Origin: Lumbricus terrestris
Taxonomy: Eukaryota; Annelida; Clitellata; Crassiclitellata; Lumbricidae
Assembly: GCA_949752735.1 (NCBI GenBank)
Contig: OX457037.1
Span: 67,101,811 to 67,165,810, forward strand
Direction: 5' to 3'
Length of the DNA stretch: 64,000 bases
This document shows, one piece after another, positions 24,228 to 36,177 of the stretch. Within the stretch, counting starts at the first letter, position 1, and each line of letters opens with the position of its first letter. A model generated the notes under the pieces. That model had not been told where the DNA came from and did no database searches. It saw only the letters and a list, made by a program, of their open reading frames with translations. The position numbers and the translations under genes were made by a program.

Positions 24228-27200
24228 GTGAGTGGCCTCTACTGTTAAGTACCATGTATTCATTTAGCGTGTGATTCGCTTCGACAATCGTAGTACAATT
24301 ATGTATTAAATATATCAAAGAAGAGCATTGGCATGGCTGCCTGTGCAAAAGCCTACTGAGTTTAAGGTTCTCATGCTCATGCATAATTGCCTAGCAGGCC
24401 AGGCTCCGATTTATCTTAGGGAGCTTGTGTGCCAGTGGGTTTTTTCCAGGGCAGAGATTCCTTCACTCTGCTACTTGAGATGACCTGGTTGTCCTTATGG
24501 CTCGAATTTCCACAGTGCTGCACAAAAGCTTGCTCTGGTGGGTCCATCTTTCTGAAATAAATTACCTAGCAGTATCCACAATAAACTTCTTTCTTTCTTT
24601 GCCCTTTTCTGCAAGCCTTTGTAGACCATTCTCTTTTGGTTTGGTGCTGTAAGTTTGGGAGCTCCTTTGAGGAGTTTTTCTTGAAGTGGTGCTACATAAA
24701 TTCATGATTAAAAAAAGTTTTATTCGTCAGTTCTTTGTAAAACTATCAGTTAGGCATTACTGTGTTGATTTCTTTGTATTGCAACTAGGTACTAATGCTC
24801 ATATTATCCTGTTGTGGTTGCCCAGGTTTTTAGCGGGATCACTCCCTTTCTGAGCTAGCCTTTCTTAGGGATCTTTCACCTGATAGATGATAATATTAGC
24901 TCCTTGTCTCTCTGTACACTCTTATTTCATATATTTTTGTTTTCTTGTTGTTTTTTGATTTGTTGAAATACAATTTCAGAAGATTGTAGCCCAAGTCAAA
25001 AGAAAACATGTATGCCAAAAGTTGCTCTAATAAAAAAACAAAGCAAAATTGATCTCCTGAAGGAAGATATCAACTTGGAAAGAAGTGAGAAGGAAACTTT
25101 CCGATTAGAAAATGAGCAACTCAAAATTATTGTAGACAGTGAAAAAGAGGCTAATAAAATGTTGAAAGAAGAGCTAAATAAGAATTCGGCTGGTTACAGT
25201 GCCAAAGTGAATCAATTAAAACTTGATATTGACAACGAAAAAGCAACAAGCAAGATACTTCAAACCAATACCAAGAAACAGATAGAAAAACTAAATGAAG
25301 ACCTTGATATTGAGAAGACAAAAAACACAACTTTGCAATGCAACGTAAACAAACTGAAGAAGGATTTTGACACTGAGCAAGCAACAGTTGAGAAACTTAA
25401 CAAGGAGCTGATATGCAAAATAATAGACTACGCGATGTTGAATGATGACAATAAGAAATTAAGTCAAGAATTGGAAACTAAGAAAACTGCATTGCAGAAT
25501 ATGCTAAAGCTGTCCGAGCAGCAACAGGAATATTGGGATATGGAAAAATCAGGTAGGCCCTAAAATCACACAGAATGTCTATTACCAAGGTAATTTATGA
25601 TTTGATGGTGCCTAGGATCTGTTGTTACGGCACCTAGATGTAGACCCAACGCCTCCGCCATTCACCACTCCAGCACTCCTAAGTCGGTCACTAAGTAATG
25701 ACTGCTAGCGACTGTGTTAATTTAATAATTTAACTGACTGTTTATCACGATGTCTGAGTTATTTTTTACAAAGACACCAGCAGTAGGACTAAAGCAACAC
25801 TTTCATATTATGTAGATTACAAGTCGCTGTGCAGCAGTCCAAGAGTCTTGCAATCGGTCAATATCAGATAACTAATTATTCTGTACTACTTGCCTTGATG
25901 GTGTATGTCATATTGCATGTCGGCAAACAATTGTTTTCATGCATTGATCATTGTTTAATCTAGGCATCTCCAGGGGAAGGCCCCCCCTCCGAGAAATGTC
26001 TTCCAATTCCCTTTCTGAAAAATGTGACAAAATGATATTAGTTTTTAGTTTCTGTTTGCATTACTGTATTGCCTGAACTCTTATAATATACTGTGATATT
26101 ATTTACTATTATGATTATGACGGTATTATTTACTAAGTACTACAATATATGTTGCTATTACATTGCAATGAGTCTAATATACTGTTAACATAATTTGTAC
26201 TATTAATGCTATTTTTTACAGCCAAATGGCTTCTCTCCGGTGTTATCTTTCAACTTTTAATCTGTAAAATTTCAAAATGCTTTGGTCTTTGAATACCTAG
26301 TAAAGCAACATCATCACTACATGGCTTCCCAATTTTCGTAGTTTGGTAGTTCTTGCTTGATTTTTGTAAATTGTGACAATTCTGCTAATTGTGTCGACAA
26401 GTTTGAGCAATGGGGATAAGCTGATTCAAGTGAGCACTACAGAGTAGGGCTTATATAATTACATCCATCTGCAGTATTCATTATAATACTTTCAGAAGCA
26501 GCAGAACTGAGTTGCTGAACTTGATACATAAAGAGTTTATTATAATTAAGATGTTTGCAGTCTCACATTAGACATCGGAAGAAGCAACCTATTTCCCATC
26601 GAGCAGGAACCCATCAGAAATTTTTTTCAACACATAAGTGAACAAGTGCAGCAACTTTCTATAGCATATGTGCCATAGTTTGTTGCCAATCTAAACCCCT
26701 TTTATTTTTCTTTCTGTCCCAGTAGCTTTTGCTTCTTTTGTAAACAATTAATTGACTGTCCAGCTTCATACTTGTATTGTGCATTTCATCCACAAAGTTA
26801 AATGACTAGGTGTTGGCGTTGGATATTATTGTCTGCTGCAGACTTTGATAGAAACTTGATTTGTAGACATATTGTTCTTACAGATTGGAGAGCCAAGATT
26901 TTGGATGTTGAGCAGAAACGAGAGGAAGAGAGAAAGACTTGGACAAACGAAAGGCAGCAGCTAATCAGGCAGATGCAAGAACATCAACTAATAATGGGTA
27001 AAGTTTAAGGTGTTTAACTAATCAGTTAGAAATGCTGTATTCCCTCATCGAATGTGAAAATCTGGTATTTAAAATTTTGCATTTGATTTTTTGGTAAGTT
27101 TTTGCATAATAGGTTCATTAGGTTGTCCATAAATTGAACATCATTATCGTAAACTCAAATTGTCTAAAGTGCGGCCAAAAGCAAATTGCATGGCGACAAC

Positions 27201-28274
27201 GTATTCACGTTTATCAAATACTGACTGAGATGTGATGAAACTTAAGTGCTGTGCTATACAAATTTTCTTTGGGCTGATTTTGATATTCTGAATTACATAC
27301 CACATATGAGAAGGATTGTCATCACTTAAAATTTGGCACAGTTCATACAGTAGCACAAAATGGAAACTTAAAACTATTTAATGAAATCTTGAAGGATTCT
27401 ATTCTTTATATTTGCAGTTAAACTTCGAAGTGAATACAAATTGGATGCAGTATTAGTTCAGGCGATCAGAACAAAAGCCACAGAAAAACAAAAGAAATCG
27501 ATCTCTGGATTAACGATCTTAGACAAAGAATTGTTTGTTGTTAGTCACAAGAGTTCGGAAGTTGAAGTTTATGATTCGACGACATTGAATTTCAGTCGGC
27601 AATGGAATTTGAAGGAACTAATTCAGCCGCAGGATATAGTATCCAGCAACACAAATAAATGTCTCTACATCTTCGATTACAAAGGCTTTTTAAGCTGGTC
27701 GAACGAAATCTTGAGAGTTGATCAAAATGGAAATATAATCAAGAAATGGTCAACAGGAAGCAATTTTGGATACAGCCTCTCTGTTACAAACGAATCAAAT
27801 GTCATTTTGCCCGTTTATAATGCAAGTAAATTAAGTGAATATTCTTCCAACGGAAAATTGATTCGAGATTTTTGTATACATTTGGGCAAGAAGTTTTGTG
27901 AATTACGGGATGCTATAAAATTAACCAATGGTCATTTCGTGGTCAGTCTTTGCTCTGAAGGTTCATCTAAGGTGTGTTTAGTGGATGAATATGGTAATCT
28001 TACAAAGTCGTTTAGTGAGAATTTTACATCAAGCATTGTTCCAATCCATTTGTTCGTCGATAGAAACGGATTCGTGATGGTCGTTGATCGAGATAAGCGT
28101 CAAGTTTTGTTGTTGAACTCGGATTTGGAATTGAAGAAAGAAATTCTTTCAAGTGAAGAAAACACTGGATTACGACGTCCAACAAGAATTCATCTGGATG
28201 CTCCAAACGGTCGATTGTTTTTAGCTGACGATGATTCGAACAATCAAAGAATTTTGATTTTTGATTTCAAATAA
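23090..28274 (+). CDS. TRIM-type E3 ubiquitin ligase with C-terminal beta-propeller, gene 1 (4 coding exons)
   Basis: Joined exons 23090-24227, 24980-25552, 26884-26997 and 27418-28274 give one frame of 893 codons plus TAA; all three introns are GT-AG and phase 1. Domains in order: RING (C22, C25, C37, H39, C42, C45, C63, C66), B-box 1 (C106, C109, C127, C130, C135, C138, H142, H151), B-box 2 (C175, H178, C187, C190, C195, C198, H203), a coiled coil at about 225-330, a second long coiled coil at about 380-605, and an NHL/six-blade-like propeller at about 609-893. The start is the first ATG in the long frame (context gccATGa) and leaves a normal N-terminus before the RING. By family knowledge it is a cytoplasmic E3 ligase: the RING recruits E2, the coiled coils dimerise and the propeller binds a partner. 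That is inference. It is the first of three paralogues in the same direction. No clear AATAAA is seen; an ATTAAA lies near 28355. Transcript ends and extra exons are unknown. Confidence 0.88.
24320..24720 (+). pseudogene. Reverse-transcriptase C-terminal fragment in intron 1 of TRIM gene 1
   Basis: Reads RALAWLPVQKPTEFKVLMLM, HNCLAGQAPIYLRELV and, after a stop, KLALVGPSF and NKLPSSIHN, typical of the segment after the RT thumb. A tail GTGGTGCTACATAAATTCATG ends it. Same strand as the gene. Confidence 0.6.
24980..25552 (+). CDS. TRIM gene 1, exon 2: long coiled-coil exon
   Basis: Acceptor ATTTCAG|AAGATT and donor ATCAG|GTAGGC; 573 bp, phase 1 at both ends (191 codons). The product is rich in K, E, L, N and D with heptad leucines. 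A run resembling LKxDIDxEKATxxxLxxN recurs about three times, suggesting growth by internal duplication. Gene 2's counterpart is only 300 bp. Confidence 0.85.
26884..26997 (+). CDS. TRIM gene 1, exon 3: short charged helix
   Basis: Acceptor CTTACAG|ATTGG and donor ATGG|GTAAAG; 114 bp, phase 1 at both ends. It encodes 38 residues including DVEQKREEERKTW, a charged helix joining the coiled coil to the propeller. Gene 2 has an exon of identical length and matching sequence, which supports the call. Confidence 0.85.
27418..28274 (+). CDS. TRIM gene 1, exon 4: C-terminal beta-propeller
   Basis: Acceptor TTTGCAG|TTAAAC; 857 bp to TAA. It encodes about 285 residues of blade-like repeats (phrases such as ILDKELFVVSHKSSEVEVYD, LIQPQDIVSSNTNKCLYIFD and FVDRNGFVMVVDRDKRQVL), typical of NHL-related propellers. 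It aligns along its length with exon 4 of gene 2. Confidence 0.85.
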
Positions 28275-28845
28275 TATTATTTTAATATAACATGAGCACG
28301 TTTTGCAAGTTGTGCCACTGCATTCATTGATGGCCTAGTGGAATTTTTGACCGAATTAAACATTTTTAAAATTTTAACAAATCCGAGAATTTCAATAACG
28401 TTTCTAATTCTCCAAATTTCTGAAAATTAATTTTCCATAATTCAAATACTACTAATTAATAATTTAACGATATTTAAAGTGAAACTGCCACGTACACCAC
28501 TGTGTGATTCATAGTGTGAACCGATGATCACAAGTTATTACAGGCGTCGAATTTAACTGTTGTACGCCATGCTAGCCTGCTGGGTGTTCATCCAGTGGCG
28601 GCGCTAGACCCTTTTTGTAGCCAGGGCATAGCCAGGGCAGTCACACAAGTAACCAGGGCAGAGGGTGAGTCGCATGCTTGGTAGTGCGGGCTTACATAGG
28701 CCTATAATTTTGCGCTACTGTGCTTGCCATAAATCACACACCTTACAGGCTTACACTATTAGGGTTGGCTGGTCAGAGGTTAAATGGGTGAAGCCATAAA
28801 ACCGAACACTTTGACATTTGAAAAGCAAATCTTAGAAACCTTGTA

Positions 28846-30033
28846 CAGGGTGGGCCATAAAAAAGACCCACCCCCTCTAAAGTGTTTTGCCAATATCTTG
28901 GCTAGAAGTTTTTTAAAAATTAAAATTTTACAGGCTTAAAGACAATTTATATTTACGCAGAGTGGCCAGATTTCACCGCAATATTTCAAACAGAACAAGA
29001 GTGATATCACTTTTAGTGAGACAACCGACATTTGACGAATCAAAAGCATAATGCAGCAGAAAGTAGCAACAAAGCGATTTTTATGTCTCATCTCAAACAA
29101 TAATAATGTTGTTGTTATCAATTTAACGTGATAGTACATAACATCCTGTGTTCAATGTGTCCACCACCAATGCCTACACTTGTTTTGAGTCTTTTGCAGT
29201 TTTAATGGACTTGGTGATGTGTTCCAGAGACAAATCTTCCCAATCAACTCCATTGAGACCATCAATTTTCAGTCTCTTATCGTTCTTGGTTGTGGCTGCA
29301 GATTGCGGTATTTCTCGAGCAACAGCTCTCCACAGTTGACAAAATCGTCGGATTCAAATCCGGATATTTGGAACCATTTGTTCTTCTCAATGAAACCAGT
29401 ACAGTAACGTTGAACCGATTTCCTTTCATAAACGGCACATCTCTTAACTCTCAAATTCAAGTTAGCTCTTCATTTCTTTGCAATCACTGTTTAACAGATT
29501 AAGCGCCGACTATAGCTTTATCTCCAAGGCCTAGCTCATGAAGTGTATGAATACAAATTTGCATGCCATTGACACCTTGGGAATTTTGATCTGATAGAAA
29601 TTTCGATTTTATTATTTTAAAAACAAAATTACTAATCAGAAAAATTCTTTATTTACCAACTTAACAGTCATCTTGCTAAAATTGATGTCACAGCAACTTG
29701 CAGCTATGCTGCTACCTGCTTTTTCTAACTAATTATAACGATTTTCTGTCAGTAACACGTTTATTTGACACAAATTATTTGAGATGTTGCTTAACAAATT
29801 CGTTTTTGTCACATTTTGCTGGGTCATGTTTTTGAATCGTCATATATAACAGTGAGTGGTCTCACTAAAAGTCATATAACTGTTGTTCTGCTAGAAATAT
29901 TTTAATGAAATCTGGTCATCATGTGTGAATATCAATTGTCTTAAATTTAATCCTGTAAAATTTCATTTAAAATTACCACCTCTGGCCAAGATTATGGGCA
30001 AAAAACTTTTGGGTGATTTTATGGCCCAACCTG
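28846..30033. mobile_element. Decayed Tc1/mariner-like element, 1.19 kb, TA target site
   Basis: Inverted ends CAGGGTGGGCCATAAAA and CAGGTTGGGCCATAAAA, each flanked by TA; similarity continues inward about 100 bp (GGCCAAGATT/AATATCTTGGC). The length suits a mariner. It lies wholly inside the hAT-like element, so it inserted later. Confidence 0.8.
29105..29500 (-). pseudogene. Remnant of mariner-like transposase, C-terminal part
   Basis: The minus strand encodes PDLNP at 29349-29363, the conserved segment of Tc1/mariner DDE/D transposases. Further on come WEDLSLEHITKSI and, after a frame change, GGGHIEH near 29160, typical of a mariner C-terminus. Several stops and shifts make it non-functional. 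Confidence 0.65.
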
Positions 30034-30277
30034 TAGACCAATCTGTGACTTAGTGAAGCATCGCAGATCTTCTTTCGAATAGCATTTCGAAAGCAAAGCG
30101 CTAAGCAAATAAAGTAACGGAGTCAGGTATAGGCTATACAATGTAGCTAGGTCTATTGTCTACGCAAACGCTTACGCTTCATTTGAAAAACAATAAGGCG
30201 ACAGCTGGGCATAGGTTGTTAGTACTTAGTTGTATACGGCAATGTGGATAAACAGCAAAAAAAATCCTGCAAGAAAT

Positions 30278-30500
30278 TTTGCCCCACCAGAATTTTTGCC
30301 CTGCCAGAATTTTTCCCTGTCAGAACGTTTACCATGCCAAAATTTTACGGTCTTTACCCTGCCAGAATTTTTGCCCTGCCAGAACTTTTGCCCTGCCAGA
30401 AAATTGCCCTGCCAAATTTTGTTCTCTTCATGAACTTTTGCCCTGCCAGAATTTTGCCCTGCCAGACCTTTTTGCCCTGCCAGAGCGGACGGACGTGAAC
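30278..30500. repeat. Subterminal array of CCCTGCCAGA motifs in the hAT-like element
   Basis: Seven exact CCCTGCCAGA copies plus several variants at about 16-17 bp spacing, followed by T-runs. Inverted AGGGCA copies continue to the end. Such clusters in hAT elements are known transposase-binding regions; that function here is inferred. Confidence 0.7.
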
Positions 30501-30644
30501 AGTAAGATGCAATATGCCCGAACAAATTCTCCCGGGGTAAAATTTCTGGCAGGGCAACGACCAGGGCAACAGCCAGGGCAAATGCTTTTTTACCAGGGCA
30601 TTTGCCCTGCCATGCCCTGGCGTAGCGCCGCCACTGTGTTCATC

Positions 30645-33239
30645 ACATGCTAGGCTATTGCGTATTCCCAAGCCATCTGCTGAATGGATGGTTGAGAGGA
30701 CCTTTTTGGGATGTTAGCGGGAAGCGATCCGCATCATGCATTCACTCTTCATGCCTGTGTCTATGCAATAAACCCCATCCAATCATTGTCATGTGTTGAA
30801 AATTGAAATATATTTATCTGCTGATGGTGCTGTAATAATAAATGCCTGTTAAAATGACTTGTTGTCCTGTTTTTGCAGTCGTGTCTTTCTCAGATTAATC
30901 TTCATTAGCTAGATTTAGTCCTACTTTAGAATTTATGCATCTAGGCTACTTAGTCATTGAAAGGCAAGTAGGCTAGTTGAAATCCACCAATTAAAGCAGT
31001 CTTATTAAGAGAGCATGAAATAAAACTAGCAAAAGATTCGAAATTTACAATCAACTTTTCTATGACCTGAACAGGTACCGGGACAGATAAAAAAAACTTG
31101 ACTTTTTCGGATTTCCATGCCAATTAATTATAAGGCATTGAAATGATTGAATCCGTTTAATGACGGTCAGCCAAGTTAAAAATGATTTACATCGTCATTT
31201 ACTCAGTCTTAAGTGATACCACGAAAATACGGTAATGGCAGAGTTTGGGGTGAAATATAATATTTTGTTGGCTACCGCTACACGTTCAATTCAGTTGAAT
31301 TTAACAAAAGCTCGATTATAGTTATGTGTACATAGTAATTCTGGAATGGGCTCCCTATTCCAGAATCCTTATGGAACTACGTCTAATGAGTATGCTATCC
31401 ATGAACTGTAATATATACTTCTCCCTGATAAATGTTTAGCATTGCCTGTTTTTTTATGCCTTGACGGTTTATGACATATCCAGTTTCGGTGACAGAAAAA
31501 GACCGCATGGGAAGCATTGAATGTCTATCCAGTTGTCACTGAACCATTTCTCAATCTCAACAAAGCTGATGACTGCTTTATCCATGCAACCCTTACAGTC
31601 TTGAGTGCTTAAAAATTTCTTGTTGTCATGAATGACAAGACAAGGGAGTGCAAAGATCCTAACTCAATGTGCATGTGTCTTGTCATCAAGAAGTCTTGAT
31701 TATTGCTATCACTTCCTCTAGCATGTGATTTCTTTATTCAATATGTGAATATTTCATGCTTCAAGCAATTCATTGCTGAAAGGGATCAGTGCTGCCAAAT
31801 CCTCTTGACTGGGGATGGGCATTAGACTATAGATGATCAACATTGTATCCCATTTTAGACAGCTACCATATATCCGAAGTCTTAAAAAATGTCCAGTGAG
31901 CTAATACATTGTGCATGTTCCATCAAAACAAAAATCTTTTATTAATGGAAGAAATACAATACTGTGAAATTGGCAGCTATTACTGTTATATTATCGTGCT
32001 GTAAACTGTGCTTCACTGAATCACTGATGTGTGCTGTTGCTGTTAGAATATAGATTTTTTAAGTACATCGATTCAAAAGATTATATTGCTGAAGCCATTA
32101 TTACTATTGTTGAAATGAAAAATTACTAATATTATAATTTGTATTATCAGTGTTATTATTACTTTTCTATTACTGTTATTATTGACATTTCGGGTATGAC
32201 TATTGGTATAATTGATACCAATTAGTATTGTTAATGAAAGATTTTTACATAGTGATTACCGTATACAGTTTATACTGGCAATTTTATTAAGTGCTGGTAC
32301 TTAGCCATGCACCCTTGATGGGTACTGTCATTATAGTTTGTCATTTGGTATCTTCATAGGTGTCTTGTGTTCAGGATTAATTGATTAATTGATTAAAAGA
32401 ACGTACGAGTTTGCTTGCAAATCTGTCTCTGTATCATCATCTCAATACCGACCAATATTGTGTCAAAGTATCATCTAAATATTACATAATTATAATATTA
32501 TTTTAAGGCATACGACAGACCTAATGGACTACCAATGTAAAGGACTATAAACCGGAAACAATCATAAACTTCAACTTGGACCTAACGGTCCTAACCTCAT
32601 AATTATAAGCTTATGTGAAGCTCGGATTGCAAAATTTTAATGCTTTTGTAGTGTGGCTTCTTGGTTGTCAGCATGTTTGTCTTATGCCTATGTATGGTAT
32701 ACACCCGTAAACTTGTCTATGCTTGAAAATGGTATGGTTTGAGTGCAATAAAGCATACACACACAGTATGCAATTGTATTATACTGGATTCTTGTGCAAA
32801 ATTTAAATAATTAAAATAATTGCAAAAATTAAGTTTAAGAAAATAAAAAAATTTAAAAAAATGACATTTTATTAATTTTACTGTGAAAATATTTTTATTC
32901 TTGACCTTAGTTATTATGTACAGATATTGTTTCTTTGTATCTTACCCAAAGAAACCAATTTATTTAGGCTAAAAATTAAATCTTTTTGATATTTGTTCAT
33001 TGATCTCTATAGTGCAACCTTCATATCGCCCATGCAAAAATTTCGATTTTTTTTCTAGAATTCCGAGAATGTGGGTGTAGCAGGTCTTCAACCTGGTTCC
33101 TTGCTGATTCTAAATATATATATTTTATGCTTGTTCTCATAATATGCACAATGTTACGCTTACTTCCCGGACTACAAAGCCCTTGAGACCACGTACGTTC
33201 TACTCTACTCTCAAGATTTCTGTTTAGCTGGGGTTCATT
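30645..33239. other. Intergenic between TRIM genes 1 and 2, nothing recognised
   Basis: AT-rich with scattered retroposon-like tails (for example TGCAATAAACCCCATCC at 30766). No frame of note. Confidence 0.45.
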
Positions 33240-33640
33240 CAGTTCATTCATTCAAGTATTTATATAGCGCCTCTTCTGGAAACTACTCAGATTCGCTCCC
33301 GACTCCAGTACGGACAAACAGAACAGTTTTTAAGTGCTTATAGAATGTGTCAGAGAGTGATCTAGGGAACAGGCGCAGCTCAAGTGGGAGGGCATTCCAT
33401 ACCACTGGGCCAACCACAGAAAAAGAACGACTCTGCATGATGGAGGTAGGCCTACGAGCAAACGGGACAAAAAGGGTTGTGTTGGGACCGCTTCTGAGTA
33501 TAGAAACTATCGTCCTATTGAAGCAAGGACTCGGTTTCATCCAGCTTCCACTGACAAGAGCAGTTATTTCCATCAATCCAGAAGTTCCACTTAGGCCAAG
33601 AATTGGTAAGAATTTGTTTTATCAATCCAGCTTCCATGTA
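33240..33640 (-). pseudogene. 5'-truncated non-LTR retrotransposon: reverse-transcriptase C-terminus and tail
   Basis: The minus strand encodes LFVPFARRPTSIMQSRSFSV, VGPVVWNALPLELRLFP and a stop just inside the shared tail (SESE*). It matches the fragment at 57.6 kb nearly residue for residue near the C-terminus. TTGATTGAC-type repeats at 33725-33770 lie beyond it. Confidence 0.7.
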
Positions 33641-34387
33641 GGCGGAAAAAAGAAAGCGCCATGACATTTTGCTGTGTGCATTCTTTTTCATGTGTAGGCC
33701 TATTGACAAAGGTTTCGATAAAGGATTGATTGATTGACTGACTGACTGACTGACTGATTGATTGATTGATACAGCTGGCTTAGTCTCATATAAAGTCAAC
33801 GAGAGTAAATTCAGATAGTCAAGTGACAACCACGATTACCATTTTTTGTGAAAGAGGGAAGATCAGAGAGCATATATCCTACAGGAAGCAGTCTAGTGTA
33901 ATAATAAATATAGCCTATCTGAAATCAGAGGTAGGCTATGTTCTGAACTTTTGAGGCGAGTATAGCTAGGTCTACGTGCTGCCGCCGAAAAAATCGACTT
34001 TTTGACGGCTAAAATTTCTGACGACCTATTTTAGTCATCGAGCGCTTTTTCTCACGTATGTTGCCCCAAAAACCCTTCGTCACGACCAAATTTCATGATT
34101 GTTTTTTCAAAATTGCGCATTTTTAAAAATTATTTTCTGCTCATTTTTTCTGCAAACTTATTCTTACTCTCGTAAGCTATGCCCGCCTATACCCTAGAGT
34201 GCAGCTCTAGCCTATCTGAAACCAGTTATAGCTAGGCTATTAATAATGTAGGAATGGAAATATTACGGATAACAACCTTAAGTTTCATCGCTTCAGAAGG
34301 AAGTAACGAGTGGGATAGGCCTAGGCTACTATAAAGACCGATGACATTCTGGCAATCAGAAACAGTTTTATTGAGGACTGCTCATAG

Positions 34388-34581
34388 CAGGACGGTTTTT
34401 AAGGGATTTTTAGAACTGCACAACCCCTTCTTTCGTTTCCCATTCTCCATGGTAAATTACTTCCAATCGGAGGACAATGACCTCTTTTGCCAGTTTTAAC
34501 TGTACAGAAATGCTCCTACAACTGCACAAGTCCATTTAGAACTGCACATTTTGTGTGCAACTGCACGTTAAAAAAGCCCTG
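34388..34581. mobile_element. 194-bp MITE, hAT-like, 8-bp TSD
   Basis: Left CAGGACGGTTTTTAAGGG and right end inverse CAGGGCTTTTTTAACG; TSD GCTCATAG at 34380-34387 and 34582-34589. A related copy is at 52592-52783. Confidence 0.82.
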
Positions 34582-35042
34582 GCTCATAGTACTACTTTGG
34601 CATTCTGAAAGCGCCTAATAAACGACACGTATTCCTACTAGTGCTGAAGTCGAACAGGATGTAGGGCCTACGAGGACATCTTGGTTTAAAGGTCATCGAG
34701 AAGCAAAAGCGTAGGCTACATATACAGTGTGAATGTAGGCTACCCTGAATATATCGTTAAGTCAGTGCAAAGTTAGCCTAGCCTTATAATTAGGCCTACT
34801 TTCAATAGTTAGGGTGGATTAAGCACGGTGAATTGAATAAGCGCACAGATTTCTTTCTACGATTGCAACCTACAGTTGTGTTCTAATTAAAGCTACACGT
34901 AGAGCTTATAAAATAATAAACCCTGCGTGAGAAGTGCTTCTATTTGTAGCCTACAGTAGGTTAGGCCTACTGCTGGTGTTGAGGCGGCGATTTAAATAGT
35001 GAAAGCGAAAATAAGCCGTCAACTTGAGCATTCAGGCAGTAG

Positions 35043-36177
35043 ATGGCTGCAGAAGATTTCAATCGTCTTGAGTCGGCAAGGCTGGAGCTAGACGACACAA
35101 TCAGCTGTTGCATCTGTACCAATGTCTACACCAAACCAAAAGCCTTACCCTGCATTCATACTTTTTGCGCGACATGTCTTGAACAAACCGGGATTAACAC
35201 AAACAAAGGACCTGGAGATGAGATGCCTTGTCCAATCTGCAGGCGACAGTTTAAGATACCTCAGGAGGGCTTTTCTGGACTGCCCAATAACTTCTTTATT
35301 GCCAAGCTCATACAAGGGGTAAATGCTTCAAACCCTGCAGAATTATCTAAAGACTCATGCGACGTATGTCTAAAGGATTGTGAGGAGAATACCATGGAAA
35401 TATCGAAAGCCAGCATGTACTGTACTGACTGCAGGCAGAAGTTGTGTGAAAAATGCTGCAGACATCACAGGAAATTCAAATTACTTACGAGCCATAAATT
35501 GATATCAATAAGTGAGCACCTAGCAGGGGATGAAAGCGTGCAGGTAAATCTAGCACCAAGCGTCTGCGAACTCCATGAGCAAAAGGTTTTGGACGTATAC
35601 TGCAATGAATGCAAGACAGTAGAATGTGCTATCTGTTTCATTGAGGACCATAGACAGCATGAAGGTTCTCATGTCAGCAAATTTGTGGACGATTTTCGTA
35701 AACAGATAGAAAGCAACATTGAAACAATAAATGGGTGCAGCTCTAAGGTTCAGATGAAAAAAGAGGAACTCAATAAGATTAAGGAGGATATGCAAAGGAA
35801 AGTGGAGAGGTTGGAATGTGATGTAATAAGCAGAAGAGATGAGTTGAAGGAGTTTGCAGATTCTCAGGCAAATTCTCTATTGCAAAGTATCTGTTCATTG
35901 AGTCAAACCAAATTTAAAGAAATTCAGATGGAAGTAGATGACACTGATGCACATATGTCCTGCTTAAGGAGTTACAGTTCTTTCTGCCAGAAAATTATGG
36001 CTAATGGATCACATAGTGATATATGTCGGGCAGCTACTGACTTGTCTGCTAAAGCAGTCGAGTTGCAAGGACAATGTCAGGCTCTAATCGAAAGGGAAAT
36101 TCTTTTCTTTGACGTGAGCTTCACGAAATCTGAAATTACGGAGTGTCTGGAAGACAACTTGATAGGGAAGATTGAAG
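35043..36177 (+). CDS. TRIM gene 2, exon 1: RING, two B-boxes, first coiled coil
   Basis: 1,135 bp ending at a donor ATTGAAG|GTAAGT in phase 1. It encodes residues 1-378. As in gene 1 the frame continues past the donor, for 18 codons to a TGA at 36233, with similar residues (GKWRFLLSTTFSFS versus GEWPLLLSTMYSFS). Confidence 0.88.

Larger units (their letters stand above)
28593..30636. mobile_element. hAT-like element, 2.04 kb, 8-bp TSD, interrupted by a mariner-like element
   Basis: Left end CAGTGGCGGCGCTAG, right end the inverse CAGTGGCGGCGCTAC; TSD TGTTCATC at 28585-28592 and 30637-30644. Subterminal regions are full of AGGGCA/TGCCCT motifs. Without the nested insertion it would be about 0.85 kb. 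No hAT transposase remains. Confidence 0.88.

Noticed and set aside
30226..30671. Frames reading LPCQNFCPARI-like repeats on both strands
   Set aside because: They translate the subterminal motif array of a hAT-like element, not a protein.
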